From Opitutus sp. (GTDB lineage Bacteria > Verrucomicrobiota > Verrucomicrobiia > Opitutales > Opitutaceae): a DNA stretch of 64,000 nt. The stretch is from the NCBI GenBank assembly GCA_024998815.1, contig JACEUQ010000001.1, forward strand, positions 62,001-126,000. The letters are read 5' to 3'. Below are positions 27,959 to 36,297 of this stretch, piece by piece; position 1 is the first letter of the stretch, and every line of letters starts with the position of its first letter. The notes under the pieces are model-generated. The model had not been told where the DNA came from, did no database searches, and saw nothing but the letters and a program-made list of their open reading frames with translations. The translations under genes were made by a program, and so were the position numbers.

Positions 27959-28390
27959 ATGAACTCTTCCTTTTTAGCCCTGCTGGTGCGCTGGTCGGTG
28001 CTGGCGCTGGGTGTGACCATCGCCACCCGGGTTATCCCAGGGATCCACTATGACTCCTTGGGGACGCTGGTGGCCGTGGTGGCGCTGCTCAGTCTGTTTA
28101 ACGCCGTTCTTAAACCCCTGCTGCTGCTCTTCAGCCTGCCCTTCATTGTGCTCACGCTCGGGATCGGCGTGTTGTTTATCAACGCCTTGCTGTTCCTTTT
28201 GGTTGGCGAATTGGTCAACGGCTTCTCGGTTGACACCTTCTGGCACGCCATGGGCGGCGCCTTGATCGTGAGTCTGACCAATATGATTGTGAGTCTGTTC
28301 ATCGGTAAGCCGCGCACAGCCGCCGGCGGCGGCGTCCCCCGCCCGCCTTCCCGGCCCAAGATCAAACCGACCGACGTCATCGACATCTGA
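27959..28390 (+). CDS. Phage-holin-4-like membrane protein (PF04020 type)
   Basis: A 143-residue protein with four hydrophobic helices. It contains VTIATRVIPGIHYDSLGTLVAVVALLSLFNAVLKPLLLL, the conserved core of the so-called phage holin family 4 / YvlD-like membrane proteins, which in most bacteria are not lysis proteins. It has a Pro-rich basic tail. ATG 27959 is preceded by GAGAG 8 bp upstream. It is divergent from deoR, and lpdA follows 85 bp downstream. Confidence 0.8.
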   Translation: MNSSFLALLVRWSVLALGVTIATRVIPGIHYDSLGTLVAVVALLSLFNAVLKPLLLLFSLPFIVLTLGIGVLFINALLFLLVGELVNGFSVDTFWHAMGGALIVSLTNMIVSLFIGKPRTAAGGGVPRPPSRPKIKPTDVIDI

Positions 28391-28475
28391 GTTTACTTTC
28401 TCTTTGACCGGCGCCCCCGCCGGCGCGACTTTGCCCCCTCCTTCAGCGGTAACTGTTCCTCATTCTTTTTTCATT

Positions 28476-29873
28476 ATGGCAGACACAATTGAATACGATC
28501 TGATCGTCATCGGCGGCGGCCCAGCGGGTTACGCGGGCGCGATTCGCGCCGGTCAACTGGGCAAGAAGGTCGCCTGCATCGAGCTCGAACGCGCTGGCGG
28601 CACGTGCCTTAACTGGGGCTGCATTCCCACCAAGGCCCTGCTCAAGAGCGCCGACCTCTTCCAGAAGATCAAAAAGGCCGAGTCCTTTGGCATCACCGTC
28701 AAGGACGTGACCTTCGATTTCGCCAAGGTCATGGAGCGCTCGCGCGGCGTGGCCGGCCAGATGGCCAAGGGCATCGAGTTCCTCCTCAAGAAGAACAAGG
28801 TTGATTATTTCACCGGCAAGGCCCGCGTGATCGCCCCCGGCATGGTCGAGATCATCGAAGGCGAACAGAAGGGGAAGTTCTTCAAAACCAAGAATATCCT
28901 CATCGCCACCGGCTGCAAAATGCGCCGCATTCCCGAGCTCGCCGTCGATGGCGTGCGCGTGATGACTTCCCGCGAAGCCCTCGCCAACACCACGTTGCCC
29001 AAGTCCATCGTGATCGTGGGCGCCGGCGCGATCGGCGTGGAGTTCGCCTATTTCTACAATGCGTTCGGCACCAAGGTGACCTTGGTCGAAATGCTCAATC
29101 AGGTTCTCCCCGTCGAGGACGAGGAAGTCGCCAAGGTGTTACAAAAATCCCTCGAAAAACAGGGCATCACCATCCTCACCGGCACCAAGTGTGAGAACTT
29201 CCGCGTCGGCAAGGACTCCGTAAAAGTGGACTTCATCACCGGCGACAAAAAGCAGGAAGTCGAAGCCGAGGTGGTGTTGTCCGCCATCGGCGTGGTGGCC
29301 AACATCGAGGGCGTCATCGCCGACGCGGTGAAGATCGATCTCGACCGCAACTACGTTAAGGTTGACCACGAGTACCAGACCACCGTCAAGGGCATCTACG
29401 CCGCCGGCGACATCATCGGGCCGCCCTGGCTGGCCCACGTTGCCACCTTCGAGGCCGTCAGTTGCGTTAACGGCATGTTCGGCCACGGCAAAGCCAAGCG
29501 CGTGACCAAGTTCCCCGGCTGCACCTATTGCCAGCCCCAGGTTTCCAGCACCGGGCTCACCGAAAAAGCCGCCAAGGAAAAGAAACTCGACTACCGCGTG
29601 GGTAAATTCCCCTTCACCGCCTCCGGCAAGGCCGTCGCCTCCGCTGACAGCGAGGGCTTTGTGAAGGTGATCACCGACGCGAAGACCGGCGAAATCTACG
29701 GCGCGCACATCATCGGCAGCGAGGCCACCGAGTTGATCGCCGAGTACGGACTGGCGATCGAGTTGGAGGCGACCGTTGACGAGATCCATCAGACGATCCA
29801 CGCGCATCCTACTCTGAGCGAAGCTGTGATGGAGGCTGCCGCGGCCTCGCTGGGTGAGGCGATTCATATCTGA
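28476..29873 (+). CDS. lpdA: Dihydrolipoyl dehydrogenase
   Basis: A 465-residue class I flavoprotein disulfide reductase, the E3 of 2-oxoacid dehydrogenase complexes and the glycine cleavage system. FAD site IVIGGGPAGYAGAIRAGQLG, redox disulfide in GGTCLNWGCIPTKALL (Cys44-Cys49), NAD site IVIVGAGAIGVEFAYFY, and C-terminal active-site His-Glu in HAHPTLSE. The start is ATG 28476; an upstream in-frame extension to 28404 is unlike the family. No E1/E2 genes adjoin, so the enzyme probably serves complexes encoded elsewhere. A palindromic repeat follows. Confidence 0.96.
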   Translation: MADTIEYDLIVIGGGPAGYAGAIRAGQLGKKVACIELERAGGTCLNWGCIPTKALLKSADLFQKIKKAESFGITVKDVTFDFAKVMERSRGVAGQMAKGIEFLLKKNKVDYFTGKARVIAPGMVEIIEGEQKGKFFKTKNILIATGCKMRRIPELAVDGVRVMTSREALANTTLPKSIVIVGAGAIGVEFAYFYNAFGTKVTLVEMLNQVLPVEDEEVAKVLQKSLEKQGITILTGTKCENFRVGKDSVKVDFITGDKKQEVEAEVVLSAIGVVANIEGVIADAVKIDLDRNYVKVDHEYQTTVKGIYAAGDIIGPPWLAHVATFEAVSCVNGMFGHGKAKRVTKFPGCTYCQPQVSSTGLTEKAAKEKKLDYRVGKFPFTASGKAVASADSEGFVKVITDAKTGEIYGAHIIGSEATELIAEYGLAIELEATVDEIHQTIHAHPTLSEAVMEAAAASLGEAIHI

Positions 29874-29883
29874 GAATGAGCTG

Positions 29884-30052
29884 AATTGGCCGGGGACGGC
29901 CAACGCTACAACGACAAGCCCTACAACGGGATCGGAAAAGTGTGGAGTTGGCCGTCCCGGCCAGGGATTGGGGGCTGAGGCAAATTGGCCAGGGACGGCC
30001 AACTCTACAGCTTCCGATCCCTTGTAGCGTTGGCCGTCCCTGGCCAAATTTC
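29884..30052. repeat. Nested palindromic repeats after lpdA
   Basis: AATTGGCC-GGGGACGGCCAACGCTAC (about 29883-29909) is inverted at about 30025-30053 (GTAGCGTTGGCCGTCCCTGG...). Inside, GTGGAGTTGGCCGTCCCGGC (about 29942) pairs with GGCCAGGGACGGCCAACTCTAC (about 29986-30008). The unit TTGGCCGTCCC or its inverse therefore occurs four times in 170 bp. It may serve as a transcription end for lpdA. Confidence 0.85.
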
Positions 30053-30091
30053 GCGCTTTGTTTTGGCCTGTGCGCGCCCAAGCGCCGTGGG

Positions 30092-30468
30092 TCAAAAAAC
30101 CTTCAGGCCGTACGAGCGGAAGCGCGTGCGGACCGCCTCGGTGGCTTCTGGCGTGGGCGGCGGGGTGTTGCCCAGCGTGTAGGTCACCCCGCACGCAGCC
30201 CACTTGGCCTCGCCCATTTTGTGAAAGGGCAGCACTTCACACGCTCCACCGCCGGCCCCAGGCTCGCCACAAATCCGGCGACCCCGTCGATGTTTGCCTC
30301 GTCATCGGTCAGCCCCGGCACGAGCACGAAGCGGATCCACAGCGGGCGTTTGCGCTCCGCCAGACGCCGCGCAAATGCGAGCGTGGGGGCGACTTCTACA
30401 CCGGTTACCTTTTTGTACGTCGCCGGATCAAACGACTTGATGTCGAGCAGCCACAAATCGGTTAACTC
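30092..30468 (-). pseudogene. pflA: Pyruvate formate-lyase activating enzyme, 3' remnant with frameshift
   Basis: The minus strand encodes LTDLWLLDIKSFDPATYKKVTG, RKRPLWIRFVLVPGLTDDEANI, then VASLGPAVERV. A one-base loss near 30237 shifts the frame. In the next frame the protein continues EVLPFHKMGEAKWAACGVTYTL and ends SYGLKVF at TGA 30092. This is the C-terminal half of PFL-activating enzymes. The radical-SAM CxxxCxxC part is missing because the sequence is cut at the end of the adjoining IS. It is truncated and frameshifted, so non-functional. Confidence 0.85.
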
Positions 30469-30582
30469 GAGCCTGTCCCGAAAGCATAAAAACCTAGCAG
30501 TGAACTATTAGCATAAGTTTAATGATGCCTAAAGAGGGGTAATTCCCTGGTTTTGGTCAAAAAAAAGCCGCTATAATCGGCC

Positions 30583-32076
30583 ATGAAGTCAAAACCCGTA
30601 TCCGCCACCTCGGCCATTGCCCTGCAACGCTGGTTGCGTCCGGCGCTAACGCCAGTCGGTGCCAATAAAGATTACGCCGAGTTTCGCCAGCAATTGGAAG
30701 GACTCGACGCGTTGTTGCGTGGCAGCCACTTGGAGACGATGGCGATGGACTTTGCCAAGGCGGGGGCAGGCCAAGCCAGTGTCGCACAACTACGCCAGCG
30801 TATGGAGTTTGCGCTCAAAGCGTTACGCTTTGAAGTGTTGCGGGTGCATTTGGGCAACATATCCTTTCGCGAGCTTTCCCGTAGCATTGCCTCAAGTGAT
30901 TTACTGGCGGATTTTTGCGGTGTTCGCACGCTTGAGGGAATCAAGGGGGCGTCCAAAAGTGTGCTGGAGCGGGCCTCGAAGTTTTTCACCGCCGAACAGG
31001 TGCGCTGGATGGGGCAAGTGTTGGTGGAGATGTGCGGCGAGAAGGATCGCGCCACTGAACTCGGGTTGAGCGCGCCGCTGGACATGGATGTTTGCCTCAT
31101 CGACGGCACGTGCTTGGAGACCAACATCCACTTCCCGGTGGACTGGGTGCTGTTGCGTGATGTGTCCAAGACTTTGCTCAAGGCCATGATTTTAATCCGC
31201 CGCGCTGGACTGCTCCACCGTATGCCTGAAGAGCCGGAGTGCTTTGCCAAGCAGATGAACAAGTTGTGCATGTCAATGACCCACGCAGGCCGCCGCAACG
31301 ACGCCAAGCGCGCGCGTAAACAGATCCTGCGCAAGATGAAGACGCTGTTACGCACGATCGGAGAACATGCCCGCCGCCACCGCGACCTGTTGGCGCAGAA
31401 GTATAGCCAAACCCATTACAGCCAACGCCAAACCAAGCGGATAACCACCCGCATCGACGCTATGCTCGGCCAACTGCCCGCCGTCATCAAGCAGGCCCAC
31501 GAGCGCATCATCGGCGGACGCCCGGTGCCCAACGACCAAAAGATCCTCAGCGTGCATGAACTTGATGTGAACGTACTGGTTCGCGGCAAAGCAGGGAGCC
31601 AAGTCGAGTTTGGCAACTCGTTGCTGTTGAGCGAGGCGCTCTCCGGTTTAATCACCGACTGGCAACTCTACCAGGGCGCGGCTCCGGCAGAATGGTGCCA
31701 ACTCGAGGAAAGCCTGGCGCGGCAGAACCGCTTTGACCTGAGTGCGCCGATTAGCGCGGTCGGCACCGACCGCGGCTTCGCCACCAAAAAAACTTCCGCA
31801 ATGCTCAAGCAACAAGACGTTTACGATGCGGTATGCCCGCGTGATCCGCACGCGCTCAAGGAGCGTTTGAGCGAAAAACGCTTCGCCCAATTGCAGCGGC
31901 GCCGTTCGGCGACCGAAGCGCGCATTGCGATCCTCAAACAACGCCTCGGCGGACGCTTGCGCTGTAAAGGGTTTGCCAACCGCTACCGTTCGGTGGGTTG
32001 GAGTGTACTCGGTCACAACCTCTGGCTGGTGTCACGAATCCTTGCCGAGGAAATAACACTTCCGCTGGCCGCTTAA
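30583..32076 (+). CDS. DDE transposase (ISNCY-like)
   Basis: A 497-residue transposase. It has a long N-terminal helical region, then CLIDGTCLETNIHFPVDWVLLRDVSKTLLKA, a helical Arg/Lys-rich middle, VGTDRGFATKKT and RRSATEARIAILKQRLGGRLR. D-G-T, T-D-R-G-F and E-A-R-I give a plausible DDE triad. The organisation matches transposases grouped as ISNCY in insertion-sequence collections; the assignment is from memory of motifs and moderately sure. The frame is intact. The IS21-type element is inserted downstream of the gene, not in it, so it could still be active. Confidence 0.8.
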   Translation: MKSKPVSATSAIALQRWLRPALTPVGANKDYAEFRQQLEGLDALLRGSHLETMAMDFAKAGAGQASVAQLRQRMEFALKALRFEVLRVHLGNISFRELSRSIASSDLLADFCGVRTLEGIKGASKSVLERASKFFTAEQVRWMGQVLVEMCGEKDRATELGLSAPLDMDVCLIDGTCLETNIHFPVDWVLLRDVSKTLLKAMILIRRAGLLHRMPEEPECFAKQMNKLCMSMTHAGRRNDAKRARKQILRKMKTLLRTIGEHARRHRDLLAQKYSQTHYSQRQTKRITTRIDAMLGQLPAVIKQAHERIIGGRPVPNDQKILSVHELDVNVLVRGKAGSQVEFGNSLLLSEALSGLITDWQLYQGAAPAEWCQLEESLARQNRFDLSAPISAVGTDRGFATKKTSAMLKQQDVYDAVCPRDPHALKERLSEKRFAQLQRRRSATEARIAILKQRLGGRLRCKGFANRYRSVGWSVLGHNLWLVSRILAEEITLPLAA

Positions 32077-32303
32077 TTCAATTTTCCGGCAAAAATGTGA
32101 ATAACCCTGGGGCTCGCCCCGGCTTTGCCGTACCTTACTACCGCGCTTGGGGGCGGGAAAAATCGATTCGGGCCGCCGTTTAACGTCGCTGGGGTGATTC
32201 GTTGTGAGCGGCGGCGCGAACACCGTCTATTTCTGGCGGTTACAAAATCACCTGTCGTAAAAGCCGATGACCGGCCCCGCCAGGGGCCGATCATCAGGCC
32301 CGG

Positions 32304-33071
32304 TCAGCTTGCAGGTTCGTCGGCTAGGCGGTCTTTCATGCGGTAGGATTTGCCCTCGATGACGACGGTCTGGGCCCGGTGCAGTAGGCGGTCCAGGATC
32401 GCCGCGGTGATGCCAGCGTCGTTGTTAAAGATCCCTGCCCAGTGTTTGTAGGCCTTGTTGGTGGTGACGATCAGCGAGCCGCGTTCGTAGCGTTGGCTGA
32501 CGATCTGGAAGAGCAGGTCGGCCCCCGACTTGTCGAGCGGCAGGTAGCCGACCTCATCGAGCACGAGCACCGCAGGGGTCATGTAACGCTTCAACTCGGC
32601 TTGCAACCGGTGCAGGGACTGGGCGGTGACCAAAGCGTTGATCGCGTCCACCGCCGTCGTAAACAGCACCGTGTAACCCGCCTGGCAGGCCGCGTAGCCC
32701 AACGCGCTCGCGAGGTGTGTTTTACCGAGCCCCACACCACCGCAAAACACCGCGTTGGTGCGCTCCTTGACAAAGCCCAGTTCGAAGAGGTGCCGCACCT
32801 GCGCTTCGTTCAACTCCTTGGGCCAGTCCCACTGGAACTGGTCGACGGTTTTCTTGACCGGGAAGCGCGCCGCCTGGATACGCCGCTCCAGCGCCCGGAT
32901 CTGGCGGTCCTGGGTCTCGGCCTGCACCAGTCGGCGTAAAAATTCGGCGTGCGAACAGCGCGCCTTGGCCGCCTCGGCGGTCAGTTCGCCGTGGTGACGC
33001 AACAGGTAACCGAGTTTCAGATACTTGAGCTGGTCTTTTAATAAATCGGGTTTTTCGGGTTCTGTTTTCAT
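32304..33071 (-). CDS. istB: IstB-like ATPase (transposition helper)
   Basis: A 255-residue AAA+ ATPase starting MKTEPEKPDLLKDQL. Walker A is GGVGLGKTHLA, Walker B VLVLDEVGYLPL, and the C-terminal RLLHRAQTVVIEGKSYR is typical. IstB, a DnaA/DnaC-like ATPase, selects target DNA for the IstA transposase in IS21. The start overlaps the istA stop by 4 bp (33068-33071), showing translational coupling. Confidence 0.95.
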   Translation of the reverse strand: MKTEPEKPDLLKDQLKYLKLGYLLRHHGELTAEAAKARCSHAEFLRRLVQAETQDRQIRALERRIQAARFPVKKTVDQFQWDWPKELNEAQVRHLFELGFVKERTNAVFCGGVGLGKTHLASALGYAACQAGYTVLFTTAVDAINALVTAQSLHRLQAELKRYMTPAVLVLDEVGYLPLDKSGADLLFQIVSQRYERGSLIVTTNKAYKHWAGIFNNDAGITAAILDRLLHRAQTVVIEGKSYRMKDRLADEPAS

Positions 33072-34533
33072 TGGGTATAGGGGCTTAAATCCGGGGGACA
33101 CAGTTCGAGTTCCAACGCGGCCAACGCGTCGGCGCGGGTGAGGTGGATCGGCCCGGCTTGCGGCAAGGCCCGCGCGCGTTGTTCGAGCAAGTTGAGGATG
33201 TAATCGCTGGAGTAGGCGCCGAGTTCATGGGCGCTTTCGATCGCCCGGCCGACTGCCTCCGTTCCATACAGGGCCACCAAACCCACGATAGTCGCCACGT
33301 GATGGCCCGCGTTGAGCCGGCGCTCCTCCAGCCCGCGTTGGTAGGCGGGCGCCGCCGGGCTCAGTTCCAAAAACCGTAGCCGCAGGCGCTGCCGCGCCCC
33401 CTGCCGTTTGCGCTCCTCGAGTTCGCGCACATGCTCGGGGTTTTCCACATCGGCGCGGCGGGCAAAACTGCGGGCGTGCTCGGCCACCAGGGTGCGTTCC
33501 GCAAAAAACCTCACCTGCGCCCCCTCGATCTGCGCGGTGAGTAGCGCCCCGGCAAACTTCGTGGGCACCGAGTAGCGGTTCGTTTCGATACTCACCCGGC
33601 ACCGCCGCGACGCCCGCACGCTTAAGGTGCGCACCGCCGGACTGGCCACCGGGTTAAGCGGCAGGAGCGCAGCGCGCTCCTCGGGCAGCCGGTCCACCGG
33701 CCGGCCCTGGGTTTCAGCGTGCACGCGCACGTTGGCCACCGTTTCCAGCCACAAGCTGGCGGCCGGCCCCAGCTCGGTAAACCCGTTCATCTGCCGCCCG
33801 CCAAGGAAGCTTTTTTCACGTAACCCACCGCGTTTTCCACCATGCCCTTGGACTGCGGATGCCCCGGCCCGCACGCTTTTATCGTAAACCCGTAGTGCCG
33901 GGCAAAGTCCAGGTACTGGGCGTTGTACACCGGGTCGGTCCCGGGCACATGCGAGAGGACGGCCGTCTTGCAGTTGTCCACCATCACCTCGCGCGGCACC
34001 CCGCCGAGTTTTTCAAAGGCGCGCCGGTGACAGCCCAGCCACCACTCCTGGCCCTGCCCGAGGGTAAATTCCACATGCAGGAACCGGCTGTACCCCAAAA
34101 CCATGACGAAAAAACTTAAAGCCCGCCGGGTGCCGTCCACCTCCACCGCGCCAAAACTGCCCCAGTCCACCTGCGCGGTCTGGCCGGGGGCAAACTTGAG
34201 GGTAAGAAACGCCTCCAGGTTCCTCGGCCGCACCCGCCGCACGTAGTCTTTCAAAATTGAATACCCGCCCGTGTACCCCCGCTCGCGCACCTTTTGCCAG
34301 AGCTGCATGGCGGTGAACGGATGGGCCTCCAGCCAGCGCGCGATCGCCGGCTTGTGCACGTCGAGCTTGCTTGGCCTAGGCACCTGCGCGGCCTGGCTGC
34401 GCACGTACTTTTCCTGCGCCTGCCAGCGCCTCACCGTCTGCACGTGCAACTGGAGCGAGCGGGCGATTTGCGGCGCACTGTGACCGGCCGCCTCCGCCTG
34501 TTTTATCCGGCAATACAGTTCGTAATCGATCAC
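33068..34533 (-). CDS. istA: IstA transposase with a -1 frameshift
   Basis: Two overlapping frames make one IS21 transposase. The first (34533 to 33787) has an N-terminal HTH (IARSLQLHVQTVRRW), DDE residues in QVDWGSFGAVEVDG, MVDNCKTAV and KGMVENAVGYVKK, then runs off as ASLAGGR to a stop. A -1 slip at the six-A run (33811-33816 region, codons GTG AAA AAA GCT) gives VKKSFLGGRQMNGFTEL and continues to 33068, matching normal IstA (family pattern YVKKNFLPGR-x-FTDL). The slip could be programmed, a recent mutation, or a homopolymer sequencing error. Total length is about 488 residues. Confidence 0.85.
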
Positions 34534-34889
34534 GCGCCCACCTCCCGGCTCGGCGGCGGCGTTGCCGCCAGCGTGTGCGTTGGCCTGCCCCGGTCCAAGG
34601 AGAGCACCTGGTAAAGTGGCGCGGCGTAGGCGATCACCCCGGCCTCGATTAACTGCCGACGCGCCTCGACCAGGCCGTCCTCGCTGAGCGTGAGCAGCCG
34701 GGCCAGGGTGCGCGTGGCGTAGTAACTCAGCCCGTCGGCGTCACCCACGGTTACCAGGACCAGATAAAGTCCCCAGGCGGGGGCACTGGCCCGCCCCAGG
34801 TAATTGCCCCGCACCAGCCGGTGGTCCAGCCAGCTAAACTGGGCCGGCGTGCGCCGGAGTTGTTCGCGATCGATCGGTTGTTTTTGCAT
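34530..34889 (-). CDS. IS21-element accessory protein, winged-helix-like
   Basis: A 119-residue protein overlapping the istA start by 4 bp. It reads MQKQPIDREQLRRTPAQFSWLDHRLVRG..., with YYATRTLARLLTLSEDGLVEARRQLIEAGVIAYAAPLYQVLSL resembling a winged helix in the style of GntR/MarR-type replication or transposition regulators (two helices, a wing with a Y-Q-V-L strand). Its place between the accessory zinc-finger gene and istA suggests a role in regulating or targeting transposition; this is inference. Confidence 0.7.
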   Translation of the reverse strand: MQKQPIDREQLRRTPAQFSWLDHRLVRGNYLGRASAPAWGLYLVLVTVGDADGLSYYATRTLARLLTLSEDGLVEARRQLIEAGVIAYAAPLYQVLSLDRGRPTHTLAATPPPSREVGA

Positions 34890-35391
34890 AATCGGGCGGC
34901 TGGACGTCGATGCCCAGGATCACCCGCCCCCGGGATTGCAGGTGTCGCAGCATGGGTTCGAGGTCCTCTTGTAACGTCACTCCGGCGAACTGCGCGATAA
35001 GCCCCACGAGCACAGGGTTTTGCGACTCCCATCTGTCTTGTAACGGCACGCAGGGATTCGGTAACGCCACCTCGGCGACCGGCTCGGCTTTAGGCTGGCG
35101 CACAACGGATTGCGTAGTTGGGATGTCTTGTAACGCCACCCGCCGTCGCGGCCCCCTCCGCCGTGAGTACCCCGGATTGGCCTTCCGCCACTCCTGCACC
35201 CGTTGGACATTTTCTGGGCCTTTCCAGTGGTCGAGGTTCTCCGGCTTCGCCAACCATTTGGCCTGACTGGCCGCCCGGCTCGCCCGTCGGCATCCCGGCT
35301 TCCCGCAGTAGCGCTGACGCTCGCGGTTATGCGCGTCGGGCAGAAAGAAATCGACACAGTGCAAACACTTGCGTGAACCGGTTGGATGCAT
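34834..35391 (-). CDS. IS21-element accessory protein with cysteine-rich N-terminus
   Basis: A 185-residue protein. The N-terminal 45 residues read KCLHCVDFFLPD..RERQRYCGKPGCRRASRAASQ, that is CxxC-x17-C-x4-C, a likely zinc knuckle followed by a basic helix. A basic middle (SRRRGPRRR) and a C-terminal segment with LVGLIAQFAGVTLQEDLEPMLRHLQSRGRVIL follow. Its end overlaps the next gene by 56 bp. Similar short CxxC proteins are known as hypothetical neighbours of IS21-like genes. DNA binding is likely, the exact role unknown. Confidence 0.65.
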   Translation of the reverse strand: MHPTGSRKCLHCVDFFLPDAHNRERQRYCGKPGCRRASRAASQAKWLAKPENLDHWKGPENVQRVQEWRKANPGYSRRRGPRRRVALQDIPTTQSVVRQPKAEPVAEVALPNPCVPLQDRWESQNPVLVGLIAQFAGVTLQEDLEPMLRHLQSRGRVILGIDVQPPDYAKTTDRSRTTPAHAGPV

Positions 35392-35705
35392 CGCTGTGCA
35401 TCCGCCAAGCGTCCCGCCGGTTCAATCTCCACCCATTCGCACCCCTCATATCCCCAGCCGGACAGGGAAGAAAACCCACCCACGGAAGAAGAGTATTACT
35501 CTTTTTAAGGGGAAGAAGATCCACCGAAGAAGAAGTGCATTCCTAACCGCCAGAAATAGACGCTTTCCCGCTCGCCGCTCACAGATTCGTGCCACCTCGT
35601 TCGCCCGCAATCCCAATGGACCTCTGCGCACTTTTTAAAAATCCGGAAATTTGGGACAGGCTCTAACTACCAACATAAAGCACACTAAACGAAGGCTTTC
35701 GGTTG

Positions 35706-35773
<68 letters not shown>

Positions 35774-36123
35774 GTTAACTCGCTCCATACAAGCGACTTA
35801 ATGAAACGGGCTGACTGGGTTGTCCAATTGACATGGCAACCTAAACATGTCCCCGACACCCTTCGTCGTTTCCCGCTTCGTAAATCCTAACGGAATTACC
35901 TCTTGGCGAGTCGATGGCCGCATCAACGGCCTGCGCATCCGCAAGAACTTCAAAACCCGCGGCGAGGCCGGTGCCGAAAAAGACGCTCTAAATATTAAGG
36001 CGGCTCAGTCCGATACCGGCATCCGTGCCACCTCCGCCCGCCTGTCCGACGAACAGCTCCACGAAGCCGAGGCCGCGTTCCGTCGTTTGGCCGACGCGCC
36101 CAAGTCGCTTGAGTTCTATTTAG

Positions 36124-36297
36124 CCTGAATTTCGAAGTTCAAACCAACCACAGATTACACAGATTGCACAGATACAATCCCTTAGGGGGTAAACGGACTC
36201 AGCTTGATCCCCTTTTTTTCATCCTGTCTTCAAATTCAGTAACACTCTGTTATCTGTGCTCATCTGTGAATTCCGTGGTTAAAACTTCGGCGTTCGG
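36124..36297. repeat. Imperfect inverted-repeat element (ACCACAGATTACACAGAT family)
   Basis: The left part CCTGAATTTCGAAGTTC... ACCACAGATTACACAGAT (36124-36173) and the right part ATCTGTG...CCGTGGTTAAAACTTCGGCG (36252-36297) are imperfect inverse copies. A TTAG lies directly before it (36120-36123) and another after the intron (38291-38294). No gene inside. This is a MITE-like repeat inserted into the integrase before the intron arrived. Confidence 0.75.

Larger units (their letters stand above)
32203..35583 (-). mobile_element. IS21-type element with two accessory genes, complete ends
   Basis: A 3381-bp element with about 40-bp imperfect terminal inverted repeats. The left end starts TGTGAGCGGCG (32203) and runs to CGTCTATTTCTGGCGGTTA (32241); the right end is its inverse at 35544-35583. 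A perfect 7-bp duplication GATTCGT flanks it (32196-32202 and 35584-35590). Genes on the minus strand in order are a zinc-finger-like protein, a small helix-turn-helix-like protein, istA and istB, with overlapping ends. Confidence 0.93.
30469..35663. mobile_element. DDE insertion sequence (outer element), split by an IS21-type element
   Basis: Ends GAGCCTGTCCC (30469-30479) and the inverse GGGACAGGCTC (35653-35663) are terminal inverted repeats. TAACT occurs just outside both (30463-30467 and 35664-35668), offset by one base on the left, as a probable target duplication. Without the 3388 bp added by the IS21-type insertion the element would be about 1.8 kb, carrying the transposase at 30583-32076. 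Confidence 0.75.

Noticed and set aside
30469-35663. Composite transposon carrying accessory or resistance genes
   Set aside because: Only transposition genes lie between the ends; the pattern is a nested insertion, not two copies of one IS around cargo.
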